Source: Clostridia bacterium
GTDB taxonomy: Bacteria; Bacillota; Clostridia; Oscillospirales; QAKW01
Length of the DNA stretch: 64,000 bases
Reading direction: 5' to 3'
Assembly (NCBI GenBank): GCA_017464525.1
Contig: JAFTZM010000033.1
Span: 124,001-188,000 of the forward strand
The translations under genes and the position numbers were made by a program. Below the pieces are notes generated by a model. The model did not search any database. It had not been told where the DNA came from and saw only the letters and a program-made list of their open reading frames with translations. Of the stretch, positions 44,160-52,969 are shown piece after piece. The stretch's first letter is position 1. Each line of letters starts with the position of its first letter.

Positions 44160-45479
44160 ATGAGAATGCCGGTTGTTGCCATAGTCGGACGCCCCAATGT
44201 GGGGAAAAGTGCATTGTTCAATAAATTGGCAGGAGCCCGTCTTTCTATTGTTGAGGATACTCCGGGTGTTACACGGGACCGTATATATGCCAACGTAGAA
44301 TGGCGCGCCAAAACATTCATGCTGATCGATACCGGCGGTATTGAACCGATGCGGGAAGATATTATTTTAACTCAGATGCGCCGGCAGGCGGAGATGGCCA
44401 TTGATACAGCTGATTGCATTGTTTTTTTGACCGATATTCAAACCGGTTTGACTGCGGATGATCAGCAGATCGCAAATATGCTTTATCGTTCCGGCAAACC
44501 AGTTGTTTTATGTGTGAATAAGGTGGATCAATTAGGTGCTCCTCCAATGGAATTCTATGAATTCTACAATTTGGGTTTAGGTGATCCTATTGCAGTTTCT
44601 TCCGTTCATGGAAACGGAACCGGAGATCTGTTAGATGCAGTGTTTGAACATCTGACATTTGAAGAGCAGGAAGAGGATGGAGATGCTCCCATCAAGGTTG
44701 CGTTACTGGGCAAGCCGAATGTGGGGAAATCTTCGCTGATCAACCGCCTTTTGGGGGAGGAACGTTGTATTGTTTCAAACATTCCCGGAACGACCCGGGA
44801 TGCTGTTGATGCGCTCTATACTTCGGATATCGGTAATTTTTCCTTGATCGATACTGCAGGAATTCGCAAAAAGAAAAAGGTAGAGGATGCAGTTGAAAAA
44901 TACAGCGTTATTCGCTCGTATATGGCAGTTGAACGCGCGGATGTATGTGTAATCATGCTGGATGCAGCTGAAGGCGTTACAGAGCAGGATACTAAAATTG
45001 CCGGTTATGCCAACGATCAGGGCAAAGCTTTGGTTATCGCTGTGAATAAATGGGATTCCATCGAAAAGGAAACCAATACTATGGAACGCCTTCGTAAGGA
45101 TATTCAACATGAGTTGGCCTTTATGTCCTTTGCGCCGATCGTTTTTATTTCCGCTTTGGAAGGGCAGAGACTTCCTCAGCTGATGCTTGCTGTAAAGGAG
45201 GCTGCGGCAGAAAATAAACGCCGTATCTCAACCGGCATGCTCAATGACGTACTGAACGACGCTACTGCAAGGGTTCAACCTCCTTCCGATAAAGGCAGGC
45301 GGTTGAAGATCTACTATATGACGCAGGCATCTGTCCAACCGCCTACTTTTGTATTTTTTGTAAATCGAAAAGATCTTTTTCATTTTTCGTATCAGCGTTA
45401 TCTGGAAAATCGTATTCGTGATACCTTTGGTTTCAAAGGCACACCGATTCGGTTCATCATTCGTGAGAGAGGAGAGTAA
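44160..45479 (+). CDS. der: Ribosome assembly GTPase Der (EngA)
   Basis: Two tandem GTPase domains with GRPNVGKS and GKPNVGKS P-loops, DTGG and DTAG switch motifs, and NKVD and NKWD specificity motifs, followed by a KH-like C-terminal domain. 439 residues. Acts in 50S subunit maturation. AGGGAGGTG precedes the ATG. Confidence 0.97.
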   Translation: MRMPVVAIVGRPNVGKSALFNKLAGARLSIVEDTPGVTRDRIYANVEWRAKTFMLIDTGGIEPMREDIILTQMRRQAEMAIDTADCIVFLTDIQTGLTADDQQIANMLYRSGKPVVLCVNKVDQLGAPPMEFYEFYNLGLGDPIAVSSVHGNGTGDLLDAVFEHLTFEEQEEDGDAPIKVALLGKPNVGKSSLINRLLGEERCIVSNIPGTTRDAVDALYTSDIGNFSLIDTAGIRKKKKVEDAVEKYSVIRSYMAVERADVCVIMLDAAEGVTEQDTKIAGYANDQGKALVIAVNKWDSIEKETNTMERLRKDIQHELAFMSFAPIVFISALEGQRLPQLMLAVKEAAAENKRRISTGMLNDVLNDATARVQPPSDKGRRLKIYYMTQASVQPPTFVFFVNRKDLFHFSYQRYLENRIRDTFGFKGTPIRFIIRERGE

Positions 45480-45481
45480 GG

Positions 45482-46120
45482 ATGGATACACTGATTTTTA
45501 TCCTCGTCATTATTGCGATCGGATTTGCATCTTACTTGATAGGAAGCATAAACTGCTCCATTCTCATTTCTAAAATCTTTAAACAAGATGTACGGAATTC
45601 CGGATCGGGCAATGCCGGAGCAACTAATATGCTACGTACCTTCGGCCCAGCTGCCGGTGTGATCACGATGCTGGGGGATTTTTTGAAAACATTGATTCCG
45701 CTGGTGGCTACGCGCATCATTTTTAAGGATGAGGAGTATTGGCAAGCAATGGTTGCTTTCAGCGGTTTTTGCTGCTCAATGGGCCATGCCTTTCCGATCT
45801 ATTTCGGATTTCGCGGCGGAAAAGCTGTTACAGTTGTTGCAATGGTGTTGTTTGTCGTAGATTGGCGATGTTTTGTGGTTGCTGTCAGCCTCTTTGTGTT
45901 AACGATAGCTTTAACAAGATACGTTTCCCTCGGTTCCATGATCGGTGCATTTTCCGGGCCTGTCACCATGTTTTTTATTTCTCATGATAATTTGGCTAAT
46001 CGCTGGTTTGTGGTGGTTTGTTTGCTTGCGCTTGCAATCATGATCCTTCTTCTTCATTGGGAGAATGTAAAACGTCTTGTTAAGGGAACGGAACGTAAAT
46101 TCAAGTTTAAAAAGGATTGA
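45482..46120 (+). CDS. plsY: Glycerol-3-phosphate acyltransferase PlsY
   Basis: Integral membrane enzyme that acylates glycerol-3-phosphate with acyl-phosphate made by PlsX. It has the SYLIGSINCSILISK start, SGNAGATNMLRTFG, the SMGHAFPIYFGFRGGKAV motif and five to seven helices. 212 residues. Directly behind der with a two-base gap. Confidence 0.95.
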   Translation: MDTLIFILVIIAIGFASYLIGSINCSILISKIFKQDVRNSGSGNAGATNMLRTFGPAAGVITMLGDFLKTLIPLVATRIIFKDEEYWQAMVAFSGFCCSMGHAFPIYFGFRGGKAVTVVAMVLFVVDWRCFVVAVSLFVLTIALTRYVSLGSMIGAFSGPVTMFFISHDNLANRWFVVVCLLALAIMILLLHWENVKRLVKGTERKFKFKKD

Positions 46121-46156
46121 AAAAAGTTGCACTTCAAATAGAGGTGCAACTTTTTT
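46120..46156 (+). terminator. Terminator after plsY
   Basis: Arms AAAAAGTTGCAC and GTGCAACTTTTT. Confidence 0.87.
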
Positions 46157-46176
46157 AAAATATATTAAAATTTTTC

Positions 46177-46205
46177 TTGATTTTTTATTTGTTATCGATT
46201 ATAAT
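46177..46205 (+). promoter_or_regulatory. Promoter of tRNA-Leu
   Basis: TTGATT (46177-46182), 17 bases, TATAAT (46200-46205). Confidence 0.75.
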
Positions 46206-46223
46206 ATTAACGTTCTAACAAAT

Positions 46224-46310
46224 GCCGGTGTGTTGGAATTGGCAGACGAGACGGACTCAAAATCCGTTGTCAGTGATGGCGTGTGGGTTCAAGTCCCACC
46301 ACCGGCACCA
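46224..46310 (+). tRNA. tRNA-Leu (CAA)
   Basis: 87 bases with a long variable arm and encoded CCA. Acceptor GCCGGTG/CACCGGC, anticodon stem ACGGA/TCCGT around CTCAAAA (anticodon CAA). Confidence 0.93.
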
Positions 46311-46339
46311 AAAGCACTTGATGATTCAAGTGCTTTTTC
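46310..46339. terminator. Terminator between tRNA-Leu and dapA
   Basis: Arms AAGCACTTGA and TCAAGTGCTT with T-runs; sits between convergent units. Confidence 0.8.
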
Positions 46340-46346
46340 TTTTGGA

Positions 46347-47228
46347 TTATATGGTTGCTTCTTTTATAGCGCGAGCTATGGCGTCCTCTGTTTTTGAATC
46401 GCATGGAACGAGGGGGAGTCTTGGTACGCCTACAGGAAAGCCGATCATCTCAACAGCTCGTTTGATGGGGATTGGATTGACCTGTGAAAATAAAGTACGA
46501 ATCAAGGGAATCAACTGTAGTTGAAGATCTATTGCCTTTTGTATTTCGCCATTTTGGAAATGCTTGCAGATCGCCTGGACATTTCTGGGAACAATATTAG
46601 ATGCAACAGAGATGATTCCTTCTCCGCCCAGGGATAGAATTGGCAAAATCTGATCGTCGTTGCCGCTGTATATGGTGAGTTTTGGGGCTTGCGATGCGAT
46701 GTCTATGGTATAGCCGATCTCTCCGCTTGCCTCTTTGATCCCGATGATATTGGGATGTTCTTCCAACCTTCTGCAGGTCTCCGGAGATATTTTGACTCCG
46801 GTTCGAGAAGGTACATTATAAAGAATAATGGGAGTTTTAACACAGCTTGCGATTTTAAGATAATGTTTCCTTAAGCCTTCTTGTGTTGTTTTGTTATAAT
46901 AAGGCGTAACGATCAACAGACCGTTTGCGCCTCTTTTTTCTGCTTCAAGGCTTAATTTCAGGGCAGTTGCTGTATTATTGCTGCCGGTGCCGGCAATGAG
47001 AGGAACACGGTGCCTGATGTATTCATTTGATTTGGCGATCAATAGACTGAATTCTTCAAAAGACAAGGTGCTTGCTTCGCCGGTGGTTCCGGCAATCACA
47101 AGAGCGGAGATCCCGTTTTGGATTTGAAACTCGATCAGGTCTCTCAAACAATCAAAGTTAATTTCGCCCGATTCATAAAATGGGGTGACCAATGCGGTTG
47201 CGGCACCGGTAAATAGTTTTGTTTTCAT
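46347..47228 (-). CDS. dapA: 4-hydroxy-tetrahydrodipicolinate synthase
   Basis: First committed step of lysine and diaminopimelate synthesis: pyruvate plus aspartate semialdehyde. 293 residues with AGTTGEASTLS, the Tyr motif LYNVPSRTG, and the Schiff-base Lys in GIKEASG. GGGAGGG before the ATG. Alone on the minus strand, divergent from queA. No lysine riboswitch is apparent in the 100-base gap. Confidence 0.95.
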   Translation of the reverse strand: MKTKLFTGAATALVTPFYESGEINFDCLRDLIEFQIQNGISALVIAGTTGEASTLSFEEFSLLIAKSNEYIRHRVPLIAGTGSNNTATALKLSLEAEKRGANGLLIVTPYYNKTTQEGLRKHYLKIASCVKTPIILYNVPSRTGVKISPETCRRLEEHPNIIGIKEASGEIGYTIDIASQAPKLTIYSGNDDQILPILSLGGEGIISVASNIVPRNVQAICKHFQNGEIQKAIDLQLQLIPLIRTLFSQVNPIPIKRAVEMIGFPVGVPRLPLVPCDSKTEDAIARAIKEATI

Positions 47229-47251
47229 TCGTTTCCCTCCGAAAAAATATA

Positions 47252-47280
47252 TTGAAATATCTTTGGTTTCCGTTTATAAT
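47252..47280 (+). promoter_or_regulatory. Promoter of queA-tgt
   Basis: TTGAAA (47252-47257), 17 bases, TATAAT (47275-47280). Confidence 0.7.
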
Positions 47281-47330
47281 AATATGAATAAATAGATTAC
47301 GGTCATACCGGAAAAAGAGGTAATAATAAA

Positions 47331-48359
47331 GTGACGGTTAATGAATTCGATTATACACTGCCGGAGGAACTGATTGCTCAAACTCCGCTGGCACAGCGGG
47401 ATCATTCCAGACTTCTTGTGTTGCATCAAAGTGATGGTGCTTTAGAGCATCGCCATTTCTATGATATTGTTGAGTATTTGAATCCGGGCGATTTACTGGT
47501 CGTGAACGATTCGAAGGTGATTCCGGCCCGTATCTTTGGGACCCGTGCCGGAACCGGTGGTTTGGTAGAAGTGCTGCTGTTGAAGGCTTTGCAGGAGGAT
47601 GTCTGGGAGGCTTTGGTTAAACCCGGAAAGAAAGCCCGTCCCGGCCAGGTTCTTGAGTTTCAGGAGCAAATGACCGGAACTGTTTTAGAAATACTTGATG
47701 ACGGAAAGAGAAAAATTCGCTTTTCTCATGATGCCTCATCAATCTATGAGGTGTTGGATCGGATCGGAAAAATGCCACTTCCGCCATATATTACCGAACA
47801 GTTGAAGGACCAGGGGAGATATCAGACTGTTTATGCCAGAGAACTTGGCTCTGCTGCAGCTCCCACTGCAGGGCTTCATTTTACAGATGAGTTGCTGAAA
47901 AAAACACGTGAAAAAGGGATTCAGATCGCACCGGTCACCTTGCATGTGGGGCTTGGAACCTTTCGGCCTGTAAAGGAAGTGGAGATCACAAATCATATCA
48001 TGCATACGGAATATTTCTCAATTCCGGCTGAAACCGTACGTTTGGTTCAGGAAACCAAAGCGCGCGGAGGACGTGTGATCTCTGTGGGAACAACGGCGAC
48101 TCGCACGTTGGAAAGTGGGTTTGATTCCTCGTTAAATTGTATTCAGGCTTCAGGCGAAACCGGAATATTCATTTACCCGGGATATCAATTTAAGGTGATC
48201 GATGCGTTGATCACGAATTTTCATTTGCCCAAAAGTACTTTGATGATGTTAGTAAGTGCCTTGGCTGGGAAAGATAAGATCATGGCCGCCTATCAAACGG
48301 CCGTGGAGGAACGTTATCGTTTCTTCAGCTTCGGCGACGCAATGTTTATCTGTGATTAG
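47331..48359 (+). CDS. queA: S-adenosylmethionine:tRNA ribosyltransferase-isomerase
   Basis: Builds epoxyqueuosine on tRNA in queuosine synthesis. N-terminal FDYTLPEELIAQTPLAQRDHSRLL, then VVNDSKVIPARIFG, TAGLHFT and HVGLGTFRPV. 342 residues. GTG start; the ribosome site (AGAGG) is weak. tgt follows after nine bases. Confidence 0.96.
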   Translation: MTVNEFDYTLPEELIAQTPLAQRDHSRLLVLHQSDGALEHRHFYDIVEYLNPGDLLVVNDSKVIPARIFGTRAGTGGLVEVLLLKALQEDVWEALVKPGKKARPGQVLEFQEQMTGTVLEILDDGKRKIRFSHDASSIYEVLDRIGKMPLPPYITEQLKDQGRYQTVYARELGSAAAPTAGLHFTDELLKKTREKGIQIAPVTLHVGLGTFRPVKEVEITNHIMHTEYFSIPAETVRLVQETKARGGRVISVGTTATRTLESGFDSSLNCIQASGETGIFIYPGYQFKVIDALITNFHLPKSTLMMLVSALAGKDKIMAAYQTAVEERYRFFSFGDAMFICD

Positions 48360-49499
<1,140 letters not shown>

Positions 49500-49502
49500 T
49501 GG

Positions 49503-49531
49503 TTGACAATGAGGAAAATTTTAGATATAAT
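49503..49531 (+). promoter_or_regulatory. Sigma-A promoter of yajC
   Basis: TTGACA (49503-49508), 17 bases, TATAAT (49526-49531), just after the tgt stop. yajC can thus be expressed apart from tgt. Confidence 0.85.
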
Positions 49532-49560
49532 CTTGATATTAAATATAAAGGAGAGTAAAA

Positions 49561-49839
49561 ATGGCTGAATTTTTAACAAGCTATGGTCCCATGCTTTTGA
49601 TCCTGGTAGTGATGATCGGATTTACCGTTGTGATGAGCAAAAAGGATAAAAAGCGCCAGCAGGAACGCCAGAATATGCAGAATAATCTGGAGGTTGGCGA
49701 TACAGTTTTGATGGAGTGCGGTATTGTGGGTAAGGTCGTTTCTACCAAAGACCTTGAGACAATCGTGATCGAAACTGGTTCGGATAAAACCAAGCTTCGC
49801 TTTAAAAGATGGGCGATTGCTTCTAAAATTGACGAGTAA
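49561..49839 (+). CDS. yajC: Preprotein translocase subunit YajC
   Basis: 92 residues: one N-terminal membrane helix (about 8-24), then the conserved KKRQQERQNMQNNLEVGDTV and KVV..ET-VIETGSDKTKLRF segments. Accessory to SecDF. AAAGGAGAG before the ATG; the position behind tgt is conserved. Confidence 0.93.
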   Translation: MAEFLTSYGPMLLILVVMIGFTVVMSKKDKKRQQERQNMQNNLEVGDTVLMECGIVGKVVSTKDLETIVIETGSDKTKLRFKRWAIASKIDE

Positions 49840-49902
49840 AAAAGTATATTTAAAGGCTTCTTCTCATAGTTTATAGTACCAACTATGTAGGAGGGCGTTT
49901 GA

Positions 49903-50304
49903 ATGAAATATCAGGAGTCTAAAAAAATCACAGCGCTTGGCGTTGTGATTTTTTCTTTTGTCGCATTATTGATCTGTTTTGCTATTGTGTTGCTTGTGGA
50001 TATGATCTTTGCACTGATCGTATTAAAAACAGCGATTCCCGAAGGCTTTCTTAAAGTGGGGAATGTGATTGGAAGTGGGTTGGGTATCATTGCATCAACT
50101 GCTATGTTGACGGCCAAAAGCGGAATTAAAGGGATATGGGCTTCGGCAATTATGGCGTTGTGTATAGCGGCGATCAAGGTGCTTGGAAATTTAACATTAG
50201 CTCTTGGCGGTTATTTGAATGTGAACGGTTTGATCGGCATGATCTTCGTTTGCGTCTTTGCCTTGATTGGGGGAGTGCTTGGCTCTGCACTGAAGGGAAG
50301 GTGA
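49903..50304 (+). CDS. TIGR04086-type membrane protein
   Basis: 133 residues with four membrane helices in a symmetric arrangement and few charges. Such TIGR04086/YrzE-type proteins commonly follow yajC in Firmicutes; role unknown. GGAGGG before the ATG. Confidence 0.7.
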   Translation: MKYQESKKITALGVVIFSFVALLICFAIVLLVDMIFALIVLKTAIPEGFLKVGNVIGSGLGIIASTAMLTAKSGIKGIWASAIMALCIAAIKVLGNLTLALGGYLNVNGLIGMIFVCVFALIGGVLGSALKGR

Positions 50305-50647
50305 CATTGTCATTTTGCATAAAATGATGGAATGGGAAGAAGATTTTAAATTTGCCTCTTGACTTTTAAAAATAACATCATTTTGGATTTTTTTAACTGT
50401 TGCAGACTATATCTTGTGGATGGATTTACTTCGAGTATAAGTTTACATAATAATTAACACATGGTTTACATAATTCGAATTAGGCAAGATTTACAAAAAT
50501 ATAAATTATCCAAAAATACCCTTGATTAAGTGTGAAAAGTGGAGTAAAATGATTACGCTGTCCAGAAAAGACGGGCAGCGTATTTCTTTACATAATTTTT
50601 TTGCATATCGGTGGACAATCCCTCATATGTTATTTTGAGGTGATATT
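50305..50647 (+). other. Gene-free gap with repeats and promoter-like elements
   Basis: No coding frame. Three copies of TTTACATAAT (50442-50451, 50465-50474, 50587-50596). A promoter-like TTGATT (50522-50527), 17 bases, TAAAAT (50545-50550) lies just before a GC-rich hairpin (arms TACGCTGTCC and GGGCAGCGTA, 50554-50582) with a short T-tract. A GCATAT..15..CATATGTT pair (50603-50631) is loosely like a sigma-E sporulation promoter but lies very close to the ribosome site of the next gene. Confidence 0.5.
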
Positions 50648-51235
50648 ATGAATCGTTTTTGGTCTGCCGTAAAAAGAACTTATTTGCAGGAACTGCCCAT
50701 TATTCGTCTTTATTTAATTTTGTATTTGATCGGCGTTTTTGTGGGAGCATTTGCTGCGGTGATTCTAAAAAACTATTTTTCTGCTCAAGCGCAGCTGCTT
50801 TTTTATCCGGAAAATTCTGTTGGTTTTTTCTCATCCTTGCTTCAGCAAATTATTTGCTTTCTGTTTTTGTTTTTCCTTGGATTAACGGTGGTGGGAATTC
50901 CACTTTTGCCGTTATTTCCTTTGTATAAAGGCTTTTCAATCGGGCTTTTGATTGCACTTGCAGTTGTATTTTCCGGCGTGCGGGGATTATTTTTCGGCAC
51001 GCTGGCCTTTTTCGCCCAAAATGCCATTTATACTTTGCTGGGATTTTTTATTTGCTATTCCTCTGCACGTCTTTCTGTTGTTCTATTTGATCTGTTGAAG
51101 GGCCGCGGTAAACACGGTGCCTCTTACCGTGCTTTTTTACATCATATTTATTGCTTTTTAATCATTCTTCCTATTCTTTCCTTAGGGGCATTATGGGAAT
51201 GGAAGATGGTTCCATTATTTTTAAGTTTATTCTAA
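50648..51235 (+). CDS. spoIIM: Stage II sporulation protein M-like membrane protein
   Basis: 195 residues, five to six membrane helices. SpoIIM-type features: a helix followed by a loop before LQQIICFLFLFFLG, then PLFPLYKGFSIGLL and FFGTLAFFAQNAIYTL. SpoIIM is part of the DMP complex that drives engulfment in sporulation. The spoIIM-xerD order is conserved in Bacilli and Clostridia and supports the call. GAGGTG before the ATG. Confidence 0.65.
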   Translation: MNRFWSAVKRTYLQELPIIRLYLILYLIGVFVGAFAAVILKNYFSAQAQLLFYPENSVGFFSSLLQQIICFLFLFFLGLTVVGIPLLPLFPLYKGFSIGLLIALAVVFSGVRGLFFGTLAFFAQNAIYTLLGFFICYSSARLSVVLFDLLKGRGKHGASYRAFLHHIYCFLIILPILSLGALWEWKMVPLFLSLF

Positions 51236-51256
51236 CTCTTGAAAGGAGGATCTATT

Positions 51257-52159
51257 TTGGAACGGACATATGTAAATTTTTGCAATTATTTAATGACCAA
51301 AAAGAATACATCTGCCAATACGCTTGCCTCCTATCAAAGAGATCTTCGCCAATTAATGGTTTATCTTCAGTCTAATAATATCCATTCCTGGGCTGCTGTT
51401 TCAGATGAGGACTTAAAGCAATACTTTGCTTCTCTGCGTAAGGCTGATAAAAGCGAGGCTACCATTTCTCGCTCCATGTCCACGATGAGATGTTTTTACA
51501 AATACCTTGTTTCTAAAAAGGTAGTTGCCGCCAGCCCTATGGCCGGGATCAAGGGTGTTAAAACGGAGGCAAAGCTTCCGGAGGTTCTCACCAATGAGGA
51601 AGTTGATCTTTTGCTCTGGCAGCCGGATATCTTAACAATGAAAGGGATTCGTGATAAAGCAATGCTGGAGGTTCTTTATGCATCCGGAATCCGTGTGAGC
51701 GAGCTCCTTTCTCTGAAGGTTTCGGACGTCAATCTGGATGTTGGTTATTTAATGATGAACCATCATGAGGATAACGAACGGATCATTCCGATCTATACTC
51801 TTGCAGTTCAGGCTCTTAGAAATTATCTTTCCGAAAGCCGGCCGCAGCTTCTTAACAATCCAAAAGAGAATACACTTTTTTTAAATGCAACCGGACAACC
51901 TATGACTCGTCAGGGCTTCTGGAAGCTGGTGAAGTATTATACTGCCGCAGCTAAAATCGAAAAAGATATTACCCCTAAAACTTTGCGCCATTCATTTGCA
52001 ACGCATCTTTTGGAAAACGGTGCAGATATTAACATGGTGAAGGATATGATGGGTCATTCCTCCATTACCTCCACCAAGGTTTACGCAAAGCTGCTGAAAA
52101 ATAAGTATTTATCCACTTACGAAAATTGCCACCCCCGTGCAGTAAAGGCTGGTGAATAA
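51257..52159 (+). CDS. xerD: Site-specific tyrosine recombinase XerD
   Basis: Resolves chromosome dimers at dif. 300 residues from TTG 51257, seven bases after AAAGGAGG; the TTG at 51239 would contain that site. SAM-like N-terminal domain, then catalytic residues in ASGIRVSELL (Arg), LRHSFATH (His-x-x-Arg), MGHSSI (His) and TKVYAKL (Tyr nucleophile). Complete and next to spoIIM, so the housekeeping enzyme rather than a phage integrase. Confidence 0.93.
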   Translation: MERTYVNFCNYLMTKKNTSANTLASYQRDLRQLMVYLQSNNIHSWAAVSDEDLKQYFASLRKADKSEATISRSMSTMRCFYKYLVSKKVVAASPMAGIKGVKTEAKLPEVLTNEEVDLLLWQPDILTMKGIRDKAMLEVLYASGIRVSELLSLKVSDVNLDVGYLMMNHHEDNERIIPIYTLAVQALRNYLSESRPQLLNNPKENTLFLNATGQPMTRQGFWKLVKYYTAAAKIEKDITPKTLRHSFATHLLENGADINMVKDMMGHSSITSTKVYAKLLKNKYLSTYENCHPRAVKAGE

Positions 52160-52161
52160 AA

Positions 52162-52932
52162 ATGGGGCTATTTAATAGTTATCAGAAGGAAGGGAAGGGT
52201 GTTAGTAAGGATCAAAAAGCACCACGCCCGATCCTCTTTTTCCAAATCTTTTTTCGCAAATTCTGGAATCTCTTGGTTTTGAATATGCTTTACCTGCTGT
52301 TCTGTATCCCCATCGTAACCATAGGTCCGGCCACAGCCGGATTCACAAAGATCCTTCGTAATTACGCCAGGGAGGAGCACGCTTTTTTGTGGGCGGATTT
52401 TATTGAAACCTTTAAAAAGAATTTTAAGCAGGCCCTTGGATATGGCTTATTGGATCTGTTTGTTGTTGCTTTTCTGGTGCTTGATCTTTTGGCCATCCAG
52501 TATGTTCCAAATAAGATCATGGTATACCTTTCCTTGGCTGCGATCTTTTTATCGCTGACGGTCTGGTCATTCATGAGATATTATATCTATAGCATGATGA
52601 TTACCTTCCGCCTTACCTTTAAGCAGCTGCTGAAGAATGCATTTATATTCTGCTGGGCAGGCTTTTTTCGCAATCTGCTGTTAACTGTGATTTTGGCTGT
52701 TGTTACATTTCTTGGATTTCAGTTCCTTGGCTTATTCATGGTTTTTCTGCTGCTGACGGTATATGTTTCTTTTTGTGGTCTTTTAGTTAATTTCACGGTG
52801 AACCCTTTGATCAAAAAGCATATGATTGATGGATTTGACCCGAAAACCGGCGAACGTCTCGAGGAGGAAAAGTATGAAGGTTTTGAGGAAGAATACGAAA
52901 AAGACGAATTGGATGATCCGAATGAGAATTAA
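52162..52932 (+). CDS. DUF624 (YesL-like) membrane protein
   Basis: 256 residues with five to six helices and the typical N-terminal FWNLLVLNMLYLLFCIPIVTIGPATAG. A charged acidic tail (YEGFEEEYEKDELDD) ends the protein. YesL-like proteins often sit near sugar transport genes elsewhere, but not here. It starts two bases after xerD. Role unknown. Confidence 0.8.
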   Translation: MGLFNSYQKEGKGVSKDQKAPRPILFFQIFFRKFWNLLVLNMLYLLFCIPIVTIGPATAGFTKILRNYAREEHAFLWADFIETFKKNFKQALGYGLLDLFVVAFLVLDLLAIQYVPNKIMVYLSLAAIFLSLTVWSFMRYYIYSMMITFRLTFKQLLKNAFIFCWAGFFRNLLLTVILAVVTFLGFQFLGLFMVFLLLTVYVSFCGLLVNFTVNPLIKKHMIDGFDPKTGERLEEEKYEGFEEEYEKDELDDPNEN

Positions 52933-52969
52933 AAAGTGCTTCTAAGCCAAAAGCTTAGAAGCACTTTTT
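52931..52969. terminator. Bidirectional terminator between DUF624 gene and nadE
   Basis: Arms AAAAAGTGCTTCTAAGC and GCTTAGAAGCACTTTTT, loop of five bases. Confidence 0.92.

Noticed and set aside
47229..47330. Lysine or preQ1 riboswitch between dapA and queA
   Set aside because: The gap is about 100 bases shared by divergent genes and shows no conserved aptamer core; only the queA promoter is visible.
51257..52159. Phage or island integrase
   Set aside because: Sequence, length and the spoIIM neighbour fit the housekeeping XerD; no att-like repeats or phage genes are adjacent.
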